Shown here piece by piece: positions 12,674-23,774 of a stretch of 64,000 nucleotides of DNA. The first letter of the stretch is position 1; each line of letters begins with the position of its first letter. The DNA is from Pyrenochaeta sp. MPI-SDFR-AT-0127 (lineage: Eukaryota; Ascomycota; Dothideomycetes; Pleosporales; Cucurbitariaceae), in contig JAGTJM010000034.1 of NCBI GenBank assembly GCA_020747015.1, positions 62,001 through 126,000 of the forward strand, read 5' to 3'. The notes under the pieces are model-generated. The model was not told where the DNA came from and did no database searches. It saw only the letters and a program-made list of their open reading frames with translations. Made by a program: the position numbers and the translations under genes.

Positions 12674-13236
12674 TGCGTGAGACTAGCAATTCAAACCAAT
12701 TGCGCGAGGGAAAAATTAAAGAGACGATTCAGAAACCCTGTTGATGTTGTGAGATGCTGCGAATTGTCGAATTGATGATGTTCGGTGTGAACAGAAAAAG
12801 TGCCACAGGTTTCAGAACACACGGATGCCAAGACAGTTTATCGATAAGGCTGCCAGATCAAGAGGACTCGGACACTGATTGGTCCTAGTGAATAACATTA
12901 CCAAATACTTCGAAATTGAGGCATATGTCTACATGAACTACAGATTAATAGTGCATACATACTATAGTGCTTTTCCAGTCACTTTGTACACGCCAACAAA
13001 CTTGATCTTATCGCCTCATTGTTGTGATTACGAGTTAGCCTAATTGGGAGACCATGATTATCTTCTGACCCAGCGGCCCTATGCACTACCCAGATATATC
13101 TTCTTTATCAACGCTTTCAATGCCAGTATCTGGCAACCACCCGTGATTTTTATGGATTGCCATGCGACATACAGTGATCATTTTCAAAACACCCAAAACT
13201 CCAAAAGAATTAAACATAACAGTCTTATTCTAGATC
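12674..13236. other. intergenic
   Basis: 563 bp between two minus-strand genes: promoter of the RNA-binding gene on the left, 3' flank of the P450 on the right. No element recognised. Confidence 0.5.
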
Positions 13237-14882
13237 CTATGCTCTCGCCCTGAATTGCAACATTGGCCCGTCTTTCTTACTAGCAAACACATCCTGGATC
13301 TGATACTCTGACGCCCTCTCCCTACCGACCTCAAGGTCTTTGCTTCCAGCACCCAGGGTTGTGCCTGGTGCAAGCCTCAAATCGTACATGAACAACACCC
13401 GCGCGATTGTGACCGTCAGCTCCACGTAAGCTAGACCCTTTCCGATGCAGCCTCTGGGGCCAATGCTGAATGGATTGTATGCTGATTGCGCGTCTGCAAG
13501 CCTATCATGAAGAGGATTGGCGGACGCATCGGAGAGCCAGCGCTCAGGGAGATAGTCAAACGGCCGCGGGAAATAGTTGGGGTTGTGATGGATGGAGTAG
13601 ATTGGGACACCAACATCAACACCAGCTGGAACGTGGTGACCGTCGATGTCCAAGCCTCCAGGAAGCACTTGACGAGGTAGAGCGCCTGCCACCGGGGGCG
13701 TCATACGCATTGTCTCGTCGATACAGGCACGCAAGAACGAGCAGCCGCTAAGCTTGGGTCCAGTCACGATTTGCTCAACATCCGTAAACGCTTCGCGGAT
13801 CTCCTTGCAGACTTTCTGCATAGCAGCAGGATTATTAGCAAGGTAGAAGTAAGTACCAGCCATGGCAGTCGATGTCGTGTCGGAGCCGGCAATGATCAAC
13901 AAGTTCGATTCGCCCCACAACTCATCCATGCTGAAGCCCTTGCCAGTCTCCGGATCCTTAGCATTCAAGAGGTAGTAGAAGAAGTCTTTGCGATCAACAT
14001 CGACGCCGAGCTTGGTTCGCTCCATTGCTTGGGCTTTGCTGTACTGCATGTACTGCGCTCGCTGACCCGCAATCTTTCGGAAGAAGAGTTTGTCCAGATG
14101 CCAATTGTGGATTGTGAGATGCGTGCCGCAGATCAGATGGCGATGCGCCGCATTGCCCACCAATTGTGTCGCAAATCGATTCACGGGACTCTCCAACATG
14201 CCAAATGCCTTGCCGAATACCAGATCACCCATAATGTCAAAGACCAAGTACTCGCACCAGTGCGCAGCATTCAGCATACTACTCCAGCCCTTCTCATCTG
14301 AGGCACTGCCCTCGCTCCTCCTTCCTAGCATCTCACATCCCACCCTGACGTTCGCAAGGATATACTTTTCCAAACTTTTGATTGCCGCATCACTGAACGC
14401 ATGGCTCATAACTCTCCTCTTGCGTGCATGCTGCATCTTGTCGATTGAGGAATGCACACTGACGGCCTTCTTCGTGCTCGGGAATGCTTCGTAGAAACTC
14501 GCTTTGCGGACATTGGAGCGGAAGCCGTAGATAGTCTTGAGGCCTGTGGCGGTGTTGACAGACAGTAGATTCGGTCCGAGGCGTACATAGGGACCATATT
14601 GTTCGTGTGCGAGATGGAATGCGAGATGTCGAGAGCCTTTGTAGGCATAGTAGGCAAGGTAGATGTCGGTGACTTTGGCGAGGAAGGGACCAGGATATTT
14701 GGCGAGCGGGTGGAACGTTAGGCGGTAGACGATGACTAGGAAGATCTAGAGCTGTGTTAGTTGGGAGTTTTTAGGCGGACTTTGCAATCACATACGTAGA
14801 AGAATAATGCCCCAAATATAGAGGCAATAAGTAGCAGCGGAGACGTTAGGAGCGTTTTGGCTAGACTGAGGAGGAACTCCAT
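13237..14882 (-). CDS. cytochrome P450 monooxygenase
   Basis: A membrane-anchored, haem-dependent monooxygenase of the fungal microsomal type; substrate unknown. Inferred exons are 14882-14796 (29 codons, one transmembrane helix) and 14745-13237, with a 50 bp intron (GTATGT...CTCTAG), giving 531 residues. Landmarks are the proline-rich hinge after the anchor (RLTFHPLAKYPGP), I-helix AGSDTT (about 315-320), the ExxR motif ETMR (373-376), PERW (429-432) and the haem loop FSIGPRGCIGK with Cys462. The distal region resembles CYP65-like fungal P450s, but I would not assign a family without alignment. No polyketide, peptide or terpene synthase gene is nearby, so a biosynthetic cluster is not supported. 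Confidence 0.93.
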
Positions 14883-15924
14883 TTTGAAGATGCGCCCAAG
14901 ACAGGAATTTTGAGAAGAATAAATGTTATTGATATACGGTCATTGGCACACAAGAGTACCTCTCACACAGCGCTGGCAAACAGGAGCCAGAATATTGTAT
15001 CAGCAGTTCAGGTCACACAAACCCGCTCGATTAAGTACTTCCCAAGCCTTCCACGGCCATCCGCAGCTCCCGCAATACCCAGTGCCCTTGAGCTCAATTG
15101 CCATGACAAAGAAAGCACTAAAGCGTTGAAAAGTCTGGGGCAGGTCTCGTGCGCAAACTTGCGACTTTGCTGGTGCGCGGCGCGCTGGGTATATGTTGCG
15201 GCACACTGCGGCTAGCATCGGATATTGCAGCAACGTAGGGATTTGGGACGGATACCACAGCGCGCACTAGCGTCGACGCGGGTATTGGAGTGCTATGATG
15301 TATGTGCCTTTTTCTGAGCTAGTGGGCGGCCAGGAAGGGCACGGATATTGTGCGCGTAGATGTGGCAGTGTGTCGGAACGATAGTCGAAGTGTTTTCGTG
15401 TCTTATGCATGCACGCAATGACATGCATATGTCGGTAAAGGTAGATTGCGATGGGGAATGCCAGCGTACACGTTTTACAACGGCTTAGAGACCCAGTACA
15501 TTTCACTTTTTCGAAATAGAGTACAAGTGGCATTATATCTAAGTTTGGTTCATGTTAAAGTTTCATAAATGGCAAAGACTGATAGCACATCTGAGGGCAC
15601 CGAGGCCTAATTGATGCACCCCCCAACTTGAAAGGAGCAGTACGGTGTTCATTCAACTATAGAATTGCAGAAGGAAAGATATCTTGATACATGTGGAGTG
15701 CTCTTGGGCAGACATGAAAACGCGAGAGATACGATGCAGTAGGCACAATTTGGCCAATGAAAGGTCGTAGCTTACTCATGCGGCTTCTGCCGCCTTGGCA
15801 CATTTTGAGCTCCGCGAACCTCACCAAGCTTGACGACGACATCGAGAAGCGCATAGCATCAGCATAGTCGCCCATTGGTCCCTCTCCACTCTTCAATCGC
15901 GTAACCAGTGACTTGGTGCTCAAG
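14883..15924. other. divergent promoter region, P450 and complex I subunit
   Basis: 1.04 kb between two genes pointing away from each other. Short frames on both strands have no recognisable features. Confidence 0.5.
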
Positions 15925-16632
15925 ATGGCGTCCAAGAAGGTTACGACGACCTTTACGGTATGCTTCACGCTGTCACCACAAGCCTTACATTGTCACGACA
16001 CCCCTCCGCTGGCACCCACCATAGCGCAACGATCGCAGTGCTAATTGCCTATATGTAGAAATACACCGTCCAGCCCACGGGAATCTATGGTCTCATCAAC
16101 AGGCTCTTCGCCCTCGACCCCAAGCGGTCTACTGGTGTCCCCTTGAATCCGCAATTTCGCAACCCACCGCCCGGCGCTCTCGACCCCAATACCTACGACG
16201 ACCCCGTTACAGTTCCCGCGGCTGATATTGCTGAGAATCCATACTGGAAGCGCGACGTGCGACGACGATACCCGAGGCTGTCGACCGTCACTCAGGCCGA
16301 TGCGGTTGCGCTATTGGAGGTTGGAAGCGCGGCGGCGCCTAAGCAGGAGCTGATTGGCGAGGCAGGGTCGAAGCAACTGATTGCTGCGCAAGAAGAAGGT
16401 GCAAAGGGTCTGGCTGTTGCATTTGAGAGAAACACTGGCTTGGCCAAGGATGTGCTGGGCCCTGGGGGTATGCCACCGCTACCAAGTGGTCTGCATAGCA
16501 CCAGCGCTGCGGGGGCGAAAAGATATGAGTTGGAAGCTGAACAAACATATCCCTCTGAGTAAGTGGTCGCTTTGTCATTTTTGGTAGTCTGTACTAACGT
16601 GCATTAGATATCCATGCCGGGTTTTCAGTTGA
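15925..16632 (+). CDS. NADH:ubiquinone oxidoreductase 21.3 kDa subunit
   Basis: An accessory subunit of mitochondrial complex I as known from Neurospora. Inferred exons are 15925-15957, 16059-16558 and 16608-16632, giving 185 residues. The first exon encodes just MASKKVTTTFT, and the second opens KYTVQPTGIYGLINRLFALDP. The NPYWKRDVRRRYPRLS and QADAVALLEVGSAA blocks are characteristic of this subunit as I recall it. The third exon is called because GTAAGT after TCTGA is followed by a perfect TACTAAC branch site and TTAG. It replaces an immediate stop with a short tail ending YPCRVFS. No cleavable presequence is obvious. Confidence 0.88.
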
Positions 16633-17016
16633 GTTTGATCAGGATGCTTAGAGTAGTAGGTAAAGGACGCTAGATGTACATGTAAATATGACAACCTTTC
16701 CTTTGTATTGCATCTACAGTTTGATCATGTGATGTTTATGCACACAAAACCTTAACCACTACACTCTTATACATTTCTGATATATGTTGGATGGGTCTCT
16801 CGTAGTCTCCAATCGTCTGCCAGTTATGAACGCCTGATCACACTACCGCTCTCGTTCCTACTTCGCACCTTTTCACACTCTCAGACAAGGCAAGAACGAC
16901 TACGGCCCAAAGCCTTGGCATTGTTGCTGCACCTTCCACTGCTATTACCTGTCCGCACCTCACCCATAACCCACGACCTTTTCTTTCTCTTCCATTCAGT
17001 TACCTTATCCGCAGCT
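16633..17016. other. intergenic
   Basis: 384 bp between tandem genes. A pyrimidine-rich stretch just upstream of the next ATG (about 16976-17000) is typical of fungal core promoters. Nothing else seen. Confidence 0.4.
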
Positions 17017-19621
17017 ATGAGTTCTGGCCTAGCGAAACCGCTCCCTGAACAAGATGTCGCTCCTCTCAACTTCATTTACGCCTGCTGCATCTGTTGCGCT
17101 TCTTTTGCCGATGTTTATGAAGGTTGCAATGAGACAGTGTGCGGCCTATCAGATGGAATCAACACCAAAGAGCGTCTCGTCAGCAAAATGTTCTTGGCTA
17201 ATTGCTGCCACGTTTTCTGCGCCGAGCACCTAGAGGGTGGTGGTGAGTTCAGAGATACGGTACCCAACTTGTGGAAGCTGCTAACGCCGAACCAACGGGC
17301 CCGCCATTTCACCCTACCGGGCAGCGACCAAGAGCATCTTGCCCTGTATGCATCAAAGAGAAGAACGACACCGAGCTTCGGGACCTTTACTCCATTCGTG
17401 GCTTCAGTAAGGATGAGTATGACCCTCAGATCCCGCCAAATTGGTTCACTGCCCCACCGATCAAGCTTGATGGGAATGGAAAGGAGATGGAGGCTCTACG
17501 CGTATGTACTCAGAAGTGTCCATACATATCCCTGCTGATAGGAATCAGTTTCAATATATCGCGCTCATAAGATACTGCCAAAACACATACGCGACCCGCA
17601 AGCCGCTTCAGACAGCATTGGCTGAGGCAAGGAAGGAGCTGTCTGGCATGCAAGACCGAGCTTTGGCAGAGCATTCTAGATTCCTCATATTAGAACAAGA
17701 GAATGATCAACTACGTTGCAAGCAAGACGAGTTTAACGCGATGAAAGCAGAGGTAAAGCACCTACAGGAGTTCAAACAGGAAGCGGAGCAGTATCGAAAC
17801 TTGAATGTGAATCCTCGCGACCTTGAAACATTCATCACGCACAAAGCCGAGATCCGCCATTATCTCAAATTGGTCCCAATGCTATTGGAGTAAGTCTTGC
17901 TCGGCTGTTGATTGGCGCCACGTCTGACACTACGCAGGCAGAATGAGAAGATGAAGGCGCGACTTGCTTCTCTTGGCTTCGCTATGGCACTGGAACCTGT
18001 GCCCAATTTCAAGGGCTTAGACGCCGATGCATTTGACGAGGAATTTGTTCAAGGTGACTATGAGGGCGAATCTGGCGCACTGTCACGAAAGACAGCATCC
18101 AGTCAGACTGCCGGTAGATCTATACACACATCAGCCAGAGCCGCTGCCAGGCCTTCGAGCCCCCATCCACAACGACCTTCGAAGCGACAGCGCCTCAACT
18201 CACCACTTCTGATTGATACGCACGCCAGTCGGCTGACTAGCCAGAATACTATGCCACCGCCGCCCAAGCCGGTATCGAGAAAACGATCTGTGCGAGATAT
18301 TTTCCCCACATTGCGGAAGAAGTTGCACTACAACCGATCTACGCCAACGCCTGAACGGGATGTTCAGGTATATGAATCTAGGACCTGGCAGACCGGCGAA
18401 GATGATCGATTCTCAACTCGAAAAGGCTTTCAGAGTTACAGTTCGTACGTACCTGACATGCATTCTATCGAGCAGCCTATGCAATCCGAGGAACAGCGCG
18501 ATAATCAACGACTCTCAAGCATCGACATTAGTGACAGACCTAACATTTCTTTCCGATCTTCCTCTCCGATTAAATTGAATGAACAATCCAATGGGCACCA
18601 GCCTGTGCAACTACCAACAGAGCCGTCTTACATACGACTCTTAGATGGCTTATCGCAAGATCAAGGCATCGAATTGGGACTGAAAGACCCCCGTGATGGT
18701 AGAACTCGGGGCTCGTATCATGATAATGTAAACAGGCAAGTTGTAAATGTTCATCAAGGTCTCTATCAGCGCCGGGAGCTGAAATCTCTGGACGGTGGGA
18801 ATCCAGGATACCTGTTTCCTTTCAAACCACACAATCAATCTTTATCGACTGATGGCAACCTGAACCCGTACAGATCCAACCAGGCTAACGGATATATCAA
18901 CAGAGCGTATCAACCAAACATCGGCCCATTCACACCAGCGCCTCGCCAGTATCAACCTTCAGGCCATCAGATTGAGAATGTAGTAAGTCCTTTTTTCAAG
19001 AGAAATAACCGCCAGGCGTCAGCCTCGTCCAAACCCGGATTCGCTGAGCTCCAGCACAGTTCAAATCGTTTCGGCGGCTCTCCGTCACGAACATTCAGGG
19101 CGACGGAACAACAAGCAGGCTGGTATGAGCCGCGTAGCCTAAATGGGTTGTCCTTCTGGAACTCGCCTGTGGACTCACGGAATGATCCAATTCAGCACGG
19201 TCCGAAGCGCAAAGCGGCAAATACCACTCTGTCCTTTCAGCATTATCAAAGTCGTAACCTTGATTCCAGAGGTTTTGTTTTAGGACCAGCAATAGAGCAT
19301 TCACCGTACATCAGAGGCAATATATGCAACCCTTTGCGCGACAGAGTATCGTACTCCAGGCAAGGCCCTGCACATTCTCAATCGACAACCCCTCGTCCAT
19401 TCTTTCGGCATCTTTTACATTCTCGCGATGAGCGCATGCCTTTGCCCATGCCATCAAATCGTCTAGTCCACTCCTCGTTGCATTCACAGCATCAGTGGGA
19501 GAGATTGCAGCGGGTAGGCGTACGCAGTAGTCACCCCTCTAATAGCATCGTACGAGACAAATTTAAAGATTCTGCGAGTAACATCGTTTCAAGTGAACCA
19601 CGACGTAGGGTCATGAGATGA
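17017..19621 (+). CDS. large RING-finger protein with coiled coil and disordered tail
   Basis: Inferred exons are 17017-17242, 17278-17501, 17549-17889 and 17938-19621, giving about 824 residues. The N-terminus is a Cys/His-rich RING-like domain: ACCICC (23-27), CCHVFCAEH (63-71), then FHP and CPVC (97-100). Next comes a coiled coil of about 120 residues rich in Glu, Gln, Lys and Leu (ALAEARKELSGMQ... to EQYRNLNVN). The long last exon encodes a low-complexity basic region rich in Ser, Pro, Arg and Gln. RING plus coiled coil plus disordered tail recalls meiotic SUMO/ubiquitin ligases of the Zip3/HEI10 type, but that is only an architectural analogy. An in-frame upstream ATG at 16915 is possible. 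The first intron would be only 35 bp (41 bp if an earlier GT is used), so that join is the least certain. Confidence 0.7.
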
Positions 19622-20679
19622 ATGGTATGATTTGGCCAAAGTATATGGCTGTTCGGAATGGCTTAAAGATACTCTGGGTTTCTGGTTGGTGATTTCAGCG
19701 TTTATGTGGCCTGCAACAGCGACGCAGCTTCACCAATCAAGATGTGACAGGCCCCTGGAATCGTCATTGGATCTGGGACGGGTGAAGAGAGACAATTACT
19801 GTGTATTTCGGAGTCGGTGTAGGTAGGTAACGAGGAGCAATGACATACAACTTTACTCAATCTTGCTGCTCGCACGTCCGTCTACTCCCTGTAGGAATAC
19901 CGGATATCCAATCGAGTTACGTCGGGAGTAGTCTATAATCCTCTCTATTCTGCGTGCTCTCAGGACAACAATCTGCTCATTGCTCTAGTGTAACCCCGCA
20001 CAGTAATCAGGTTTCGTTGGTTCAACACGGAGACCCGCACCGCAATCCGACCCCAGAAGGAGTTTGACCTGATCTTGTTCAACGCTCAACTGACATGTTT
20101 GACGCGCAATACATTCAATCAAAAGTAGGCCCTGCAACGGGTAGCGCATTACGCCGTGCCCCTTTTGACACGGAGGCCGACGTAGACTCCGATGGTCATC
20201 GTTCCTGAACTTAAACCTGGGTAAAGCGGTGCTTAGATGAGGCGACAAAACCAGCAGATCACTAGGAGATTTTATTACATGCAATATGCGGCGCACATGC
20301 ACGGAACTTTCTTCGGCATGCAAGACGAATTGCGCGTTCCCCACGCCTTTGGATTCGCTACCCTGTCAACCACAACCTCCAGTAGCAGCATGCTGGCACT
20401 GCCTCTACCTAACTCGCCGAAGATTTTGCACACCACCACCAGTAACTAATTGTTTCACGCGACGCATTTTGCGGTTGTTTTCGCAATTCCCACGAATCGA
20501 CATCCCTGCATCCCCGCAATTTTCTGCAACGCATGACCCACTGCCGTGGATGATCAAGCTTCCCTTAATCTGTTTAAGCAATTTATCCTGCACCGCGGCT
20601 CTACGCAACTAGCCCGCGATGCCCTATCCGGCACTTTCAGATTGCCGCAAGATGAATACTGACTCTATCATTTGGAGCA

Positions 20680-20699
20680 CACGGAGTCAGCGCTCCGTG
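20680..20699. promoter_or_regulatory. candidate Zn2Cys6 operator, CGG-N10-CCG palindrome
   Basis: The inverted repeat CACGGAG...CTCCGTG has a 6 bp centre and contains CGG and CCG half-sites 10 bp apart. Binuclear zinc-cluster regulators bind such inverted CGG triplets. It sits about 45 bp upstream of the TATA box of the GH5 gene. The regulator is unknown. Confidence 0.4.
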
Positions 20700-20743
20700 G
20701 AGCTGTGGAGTGGATAGTTGTTGCTAATTGACTCAGATCATAG

Positions 20744-20750
20744 TATAAAA
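20744..20750 (+). promoter_or_regulatory. TATA box of GH5 gene
   Basis: TATAAAA lies 80 bp upstream of the predicted ATG at 20830, a normal distance for a highly regulated fungal gene. Confidence 0.5.
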
Positions 20751-20829
20751 ATGTTTGTCTCCCAATATTCTAGAAGCCAAGACAGCCACAACATTCATTC
20801 AACAAGCTTCACCCACGGCAGATAGCACA

Positions 20830-21902
20830 ATGCTTTTCAAGAACCTCATCGCGGCGGCCGCTTTGGTCAGCACCGCCTTTGCCGCTCCAGCGGAAGAGAA
20901 GCGCCAAAACCGCAAGATGAAATGGTTCGGCATCAACGAATCTGGTGCCGAGTTTGGCGAGAAGAACTTCACTGGCGTCTACGGAAGGGAGTACATCTGG
21001 TATGACCTCAACACGATCGATCAGTTCATTGGTCAGGGCATGAATATGTTCCGCCTCAACTTCTGTAAGTAGTGACCTCGTTGCCAAAGGAAAATATCTT
21101 CTACTTTTAAACAATTCGGTACTAACAGTCCTTAGTGATGGAGCGTCTCACACCAAACTCCCTAACGGGTAAATTTGACCCCCAGTATCTCGGCAACCTC
21201 ACCCAGCAAATCAACTACATCACATCAAAGGGCGCATACGCAATGGTGCAACCCCACAACTACGGCCGCTTCTACGGCAACATCATCACAGATGTCTCCG
21301 GCTTCAAGACATGGTGGCAAAATGTCGCAGCACAGTACAAGAACAACAACCTCGTCGTGTTCGACACCAACAACGAGTACCACGACATGGACCAGCAGCT
21401 CGTCTTCAACCTCAACCAGGCGTCCATTGACGGAATAAGAGCCGCCGGAGCCAAGCAGTACATCACTCCCGAAGGCAACTCGTGGTCCGGTGCCTGGACA
21501 TGGGTGTCCTCCGGCAACGGCGCTTCGCTCGTTAACCTCAAGGACCCGGAGAACAAGCTCATCTACCAGATGCACCAGTACCTCGACACGGACGGCAGCG
21601 GCACATCTGCAAACTGCGTCTCAGCCACCATCTTCAAGGAGCGTCTCCAGGCCGCTACCAAGTGGCTCAAGGACAACGGCAAGCAGGGCGTCATTGGCGA
21701 GTTTGCCGCAGGAAACAACGCCCAGTGCATCAGTGCGCTGAAAGATGGTCTCGCCTATCTAGGCCAGAACACTGATGTCTGGTGGGGTGCTATCTGGTGG
21801 GCTGCGGGCCCCTGGTGGGGTAACTACATTTACAGCATGGAGCCCCCCTCGGCGGTAGCGTGGACTAGCATCTTGCCCCAGATCAAGAGCTACTTTGTCT
21901 AG
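20830..21902 (+). CDS. secreted GH5 endo-beta-1,4-glucanase
   Basis: Family 5 glycoside hydrolase, most like the fungal subfamily that cuts internal beta-1,4 bonds in cellulose. Inferred exons are 20830-21064 and 21136-21902, with a 71 bp intron, giving 333 residues. A signal peptide (about 1-18) is followed by a short propeptide ending in Lys-Arg (EEKR, residue 25), a likely Kex2-type site. Catalytic residues are acid/base Glu159 in DTNNEYHDM and nucleophile Glu267 in GVIGEFAAG. The splice join rebuilds MFRLNFLMERLTPNSLTG, a conserved segment. There is no cellulose-binding module. A TATA box and a candidate zinc-cluster site lie just upstream. It converges with the NmrA-like gene, 273 bp apart. 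Confidence 0.94.
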
Positions 21903-22175
21903 ACATCTAGCTGATGAGAAAAAGGGATGTGAGAACGGCTGATGTCATGACATAAATCAAGTGAGCATGCCTGATTCCACAAAAAGCGGACGTGGAAGCA
22001 TGGGAGACATTCTATGTATATATTTTTTTTCTTTTTGCCAGATTGCAAAAAAAATGTGAATACTTATCCCCAGGACAGATAGATATGTCTGTATGGGGGA
22101 ACGAAGCAATCTTTTGACCAAATCTTTGTCCAATGTCTTTGATGCAATTCTTATAACATTATATGGAAGGGCATT

Positions 22176-23197
22176 TCAAGGCTTGCCCTTCCAAGCCTTG
22201 CTAAGATATTCCTCGGCGCTGATGAAATTATAATCAGGATAACGCTGGTTAAACTCATCACTGACATCCCAGCTCCCATTGCGGATACCCTGGAAGAACA
22301 TGATGATGAACTGTTCACTGAAGGCTTCTCTGCTCTCGACTGGGATAACAGGGTGGCTCATGCGCGGTATCCACGTTGACGTCAAGACTCCCTTTTCGAT
22401 ATCCTCACCCTTTACGTACTCGACGGTCCAGTCGCCTCCTCTGATCTTCTTGCCCAGGGCGAAGAGCTCGTTGACAGTTGTGCGGCAACCTCGTATGCCG
22501 CCGATGCTGGGCCATGGGCGCGGATCGTCAAGTGCACGGAGGAGGATCTCAGCATCATCTGCAATCGCGGTGATGACGAGGGGTGCATTCCCGTCGTCGA
22601 GGATGATAGCGCGGCGGCTCTCAAAGTCGAGGAAGAAAGGCCAGGTAATCAGATCGGGACTTAGTGGATACGGATGCGCGAAGTAATCCATGAAGATGCT
22701 TGGTTGGAAAAGGCAATACTCCAGTCCACCTAGTTTTCCTTGCTCTTTCAGATCCGACAGATAGCGTGCGATTTCGTCCTTGTTCGCGTACGGCGGGCAG
22801 CCCGAGTTATTCTTGATGCCCCATTCTGAAGGCGCGAAGCGTCGCACGCCCGCGTCGATGCAGGCGTGGATCAGGTTCTTTTGCGCTACGCAGTCGATAT
22901 CAGTGTGCACGACGAGGAAGCTGAGACACACGTCAAAGCCGGCCAGCGCCTGGGTGAGGCTGGTGCGATCCTGGTAGTCAACTTTCTTGTATGACGACAC
23001 CCCCAGTGTTAGTTGAGATGGGTGGGATCGTGTGAAGATTGTGATTTCATGCTTGCCTGAGGCAATTGCCGCGCGGAGGATATTTGTGGCAACATCTATG
23101 AGAACGAATTGTTAGTCCAGTGAAGAAATCGGGCCTCGGGATGGGCGGGGTTGGGAAGCGTACTTCCGGTGCCTCCAGCAACTGCGACTTTAACCAT
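22176..23197 (-). CDS. NmrA-like / isoflavone reductase-like NAD(P)-binding protein
   Basis: An atypical SDR of the NmrA/isoflavone-reductase group. Inferred exons are 23197-23164 and 23095-22176, with a 68 bp intron, giving 317 residues. The join rebuilds the dinucleotide-binding motif GGTGNV (residues 8-13), which is interrupted in genomic DNA. SEWGIKN follows the DAGVRRFAP strand as in other family members. A classical YxxxK catalytic pair is not evident, as expected for this group. It may be a reductase or a redox sensor; the substrate cannot be told from sequence. Probably cytosolic. Confidence 0.85.
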
Positions 23198-23774
23198 TCT
23201 CACGTGCGAGCTTGGACCAAGCTTGATGTAATGGTTCGTATGTAAAAGAAAGTGGCGTCTAGGTCACTACATGAACACAGGTGGCGCATTTTTGTAGGCT
23301 GCAGCGGTAGTTGCTAAAAATCCGCGTTAAGCCCGCGCTCCGCTTTACTGCTAACAAATCAAGCGTGTGGGACATGCCATGACTCGGATTTATAATGTGT
23401 GGATAATGTAATATCCGTTGGCAAGATACTGGAATAGGATCATTCTGACAGGTTTGAAATCGCCCGCATGCCTACTAGGGTGTCATATCGTCATTTTGCG
23501 GGCAAACTCTGACAATTGACAGTGCTAATTTCGAAATTCCAGTCGAAATATGACTTAGTGCTTACGGGCATTGAATCTCTGGCTGTTTGATCTGGACACT
23601 GGCATAGCAATGGCCGCTCACACTGCACTGCTTCGCTGACCATCGCTACTTATGCAAGAGTAAGTTGATGTGAGATGTATAGTAAAGAACAGGTTGCAAA
23701 GGAGGCTCAAGTGATGCTCAGGATATGATAGGTAAGGGACTGTATCATTACAAGTCTGACTAGACTAACAATCG
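23198..23774. other. intergenic
   Basis: 577 bp between minus-strand genes. No element recognised. Confidence 0.4.

Larger units (their letters stand above)
19622..20829. other. intergenic, upstream of GH5 gene
   Basis: 1.2 kb with no convincing gene. Its 3' end holds the GH5 promoter: a TATA box and a dyad-symmetric CGG/CCG site, annotated separately. Confidence 0.55.

Noticed and set aside
14910..15233. 101-codon plus-strand frame between the P450 and complex I genes
   Set aside because: Two other frames overlap it, there is no start context or domain, and it lies within a divergent promoter.
13237..23197. Secondary-metabolite cluster suggested by P450 plus oxidoreductases
   Set aside because: No backbone synthase, transferase or pathway regulator is present, and complex I and RING genes lie between.
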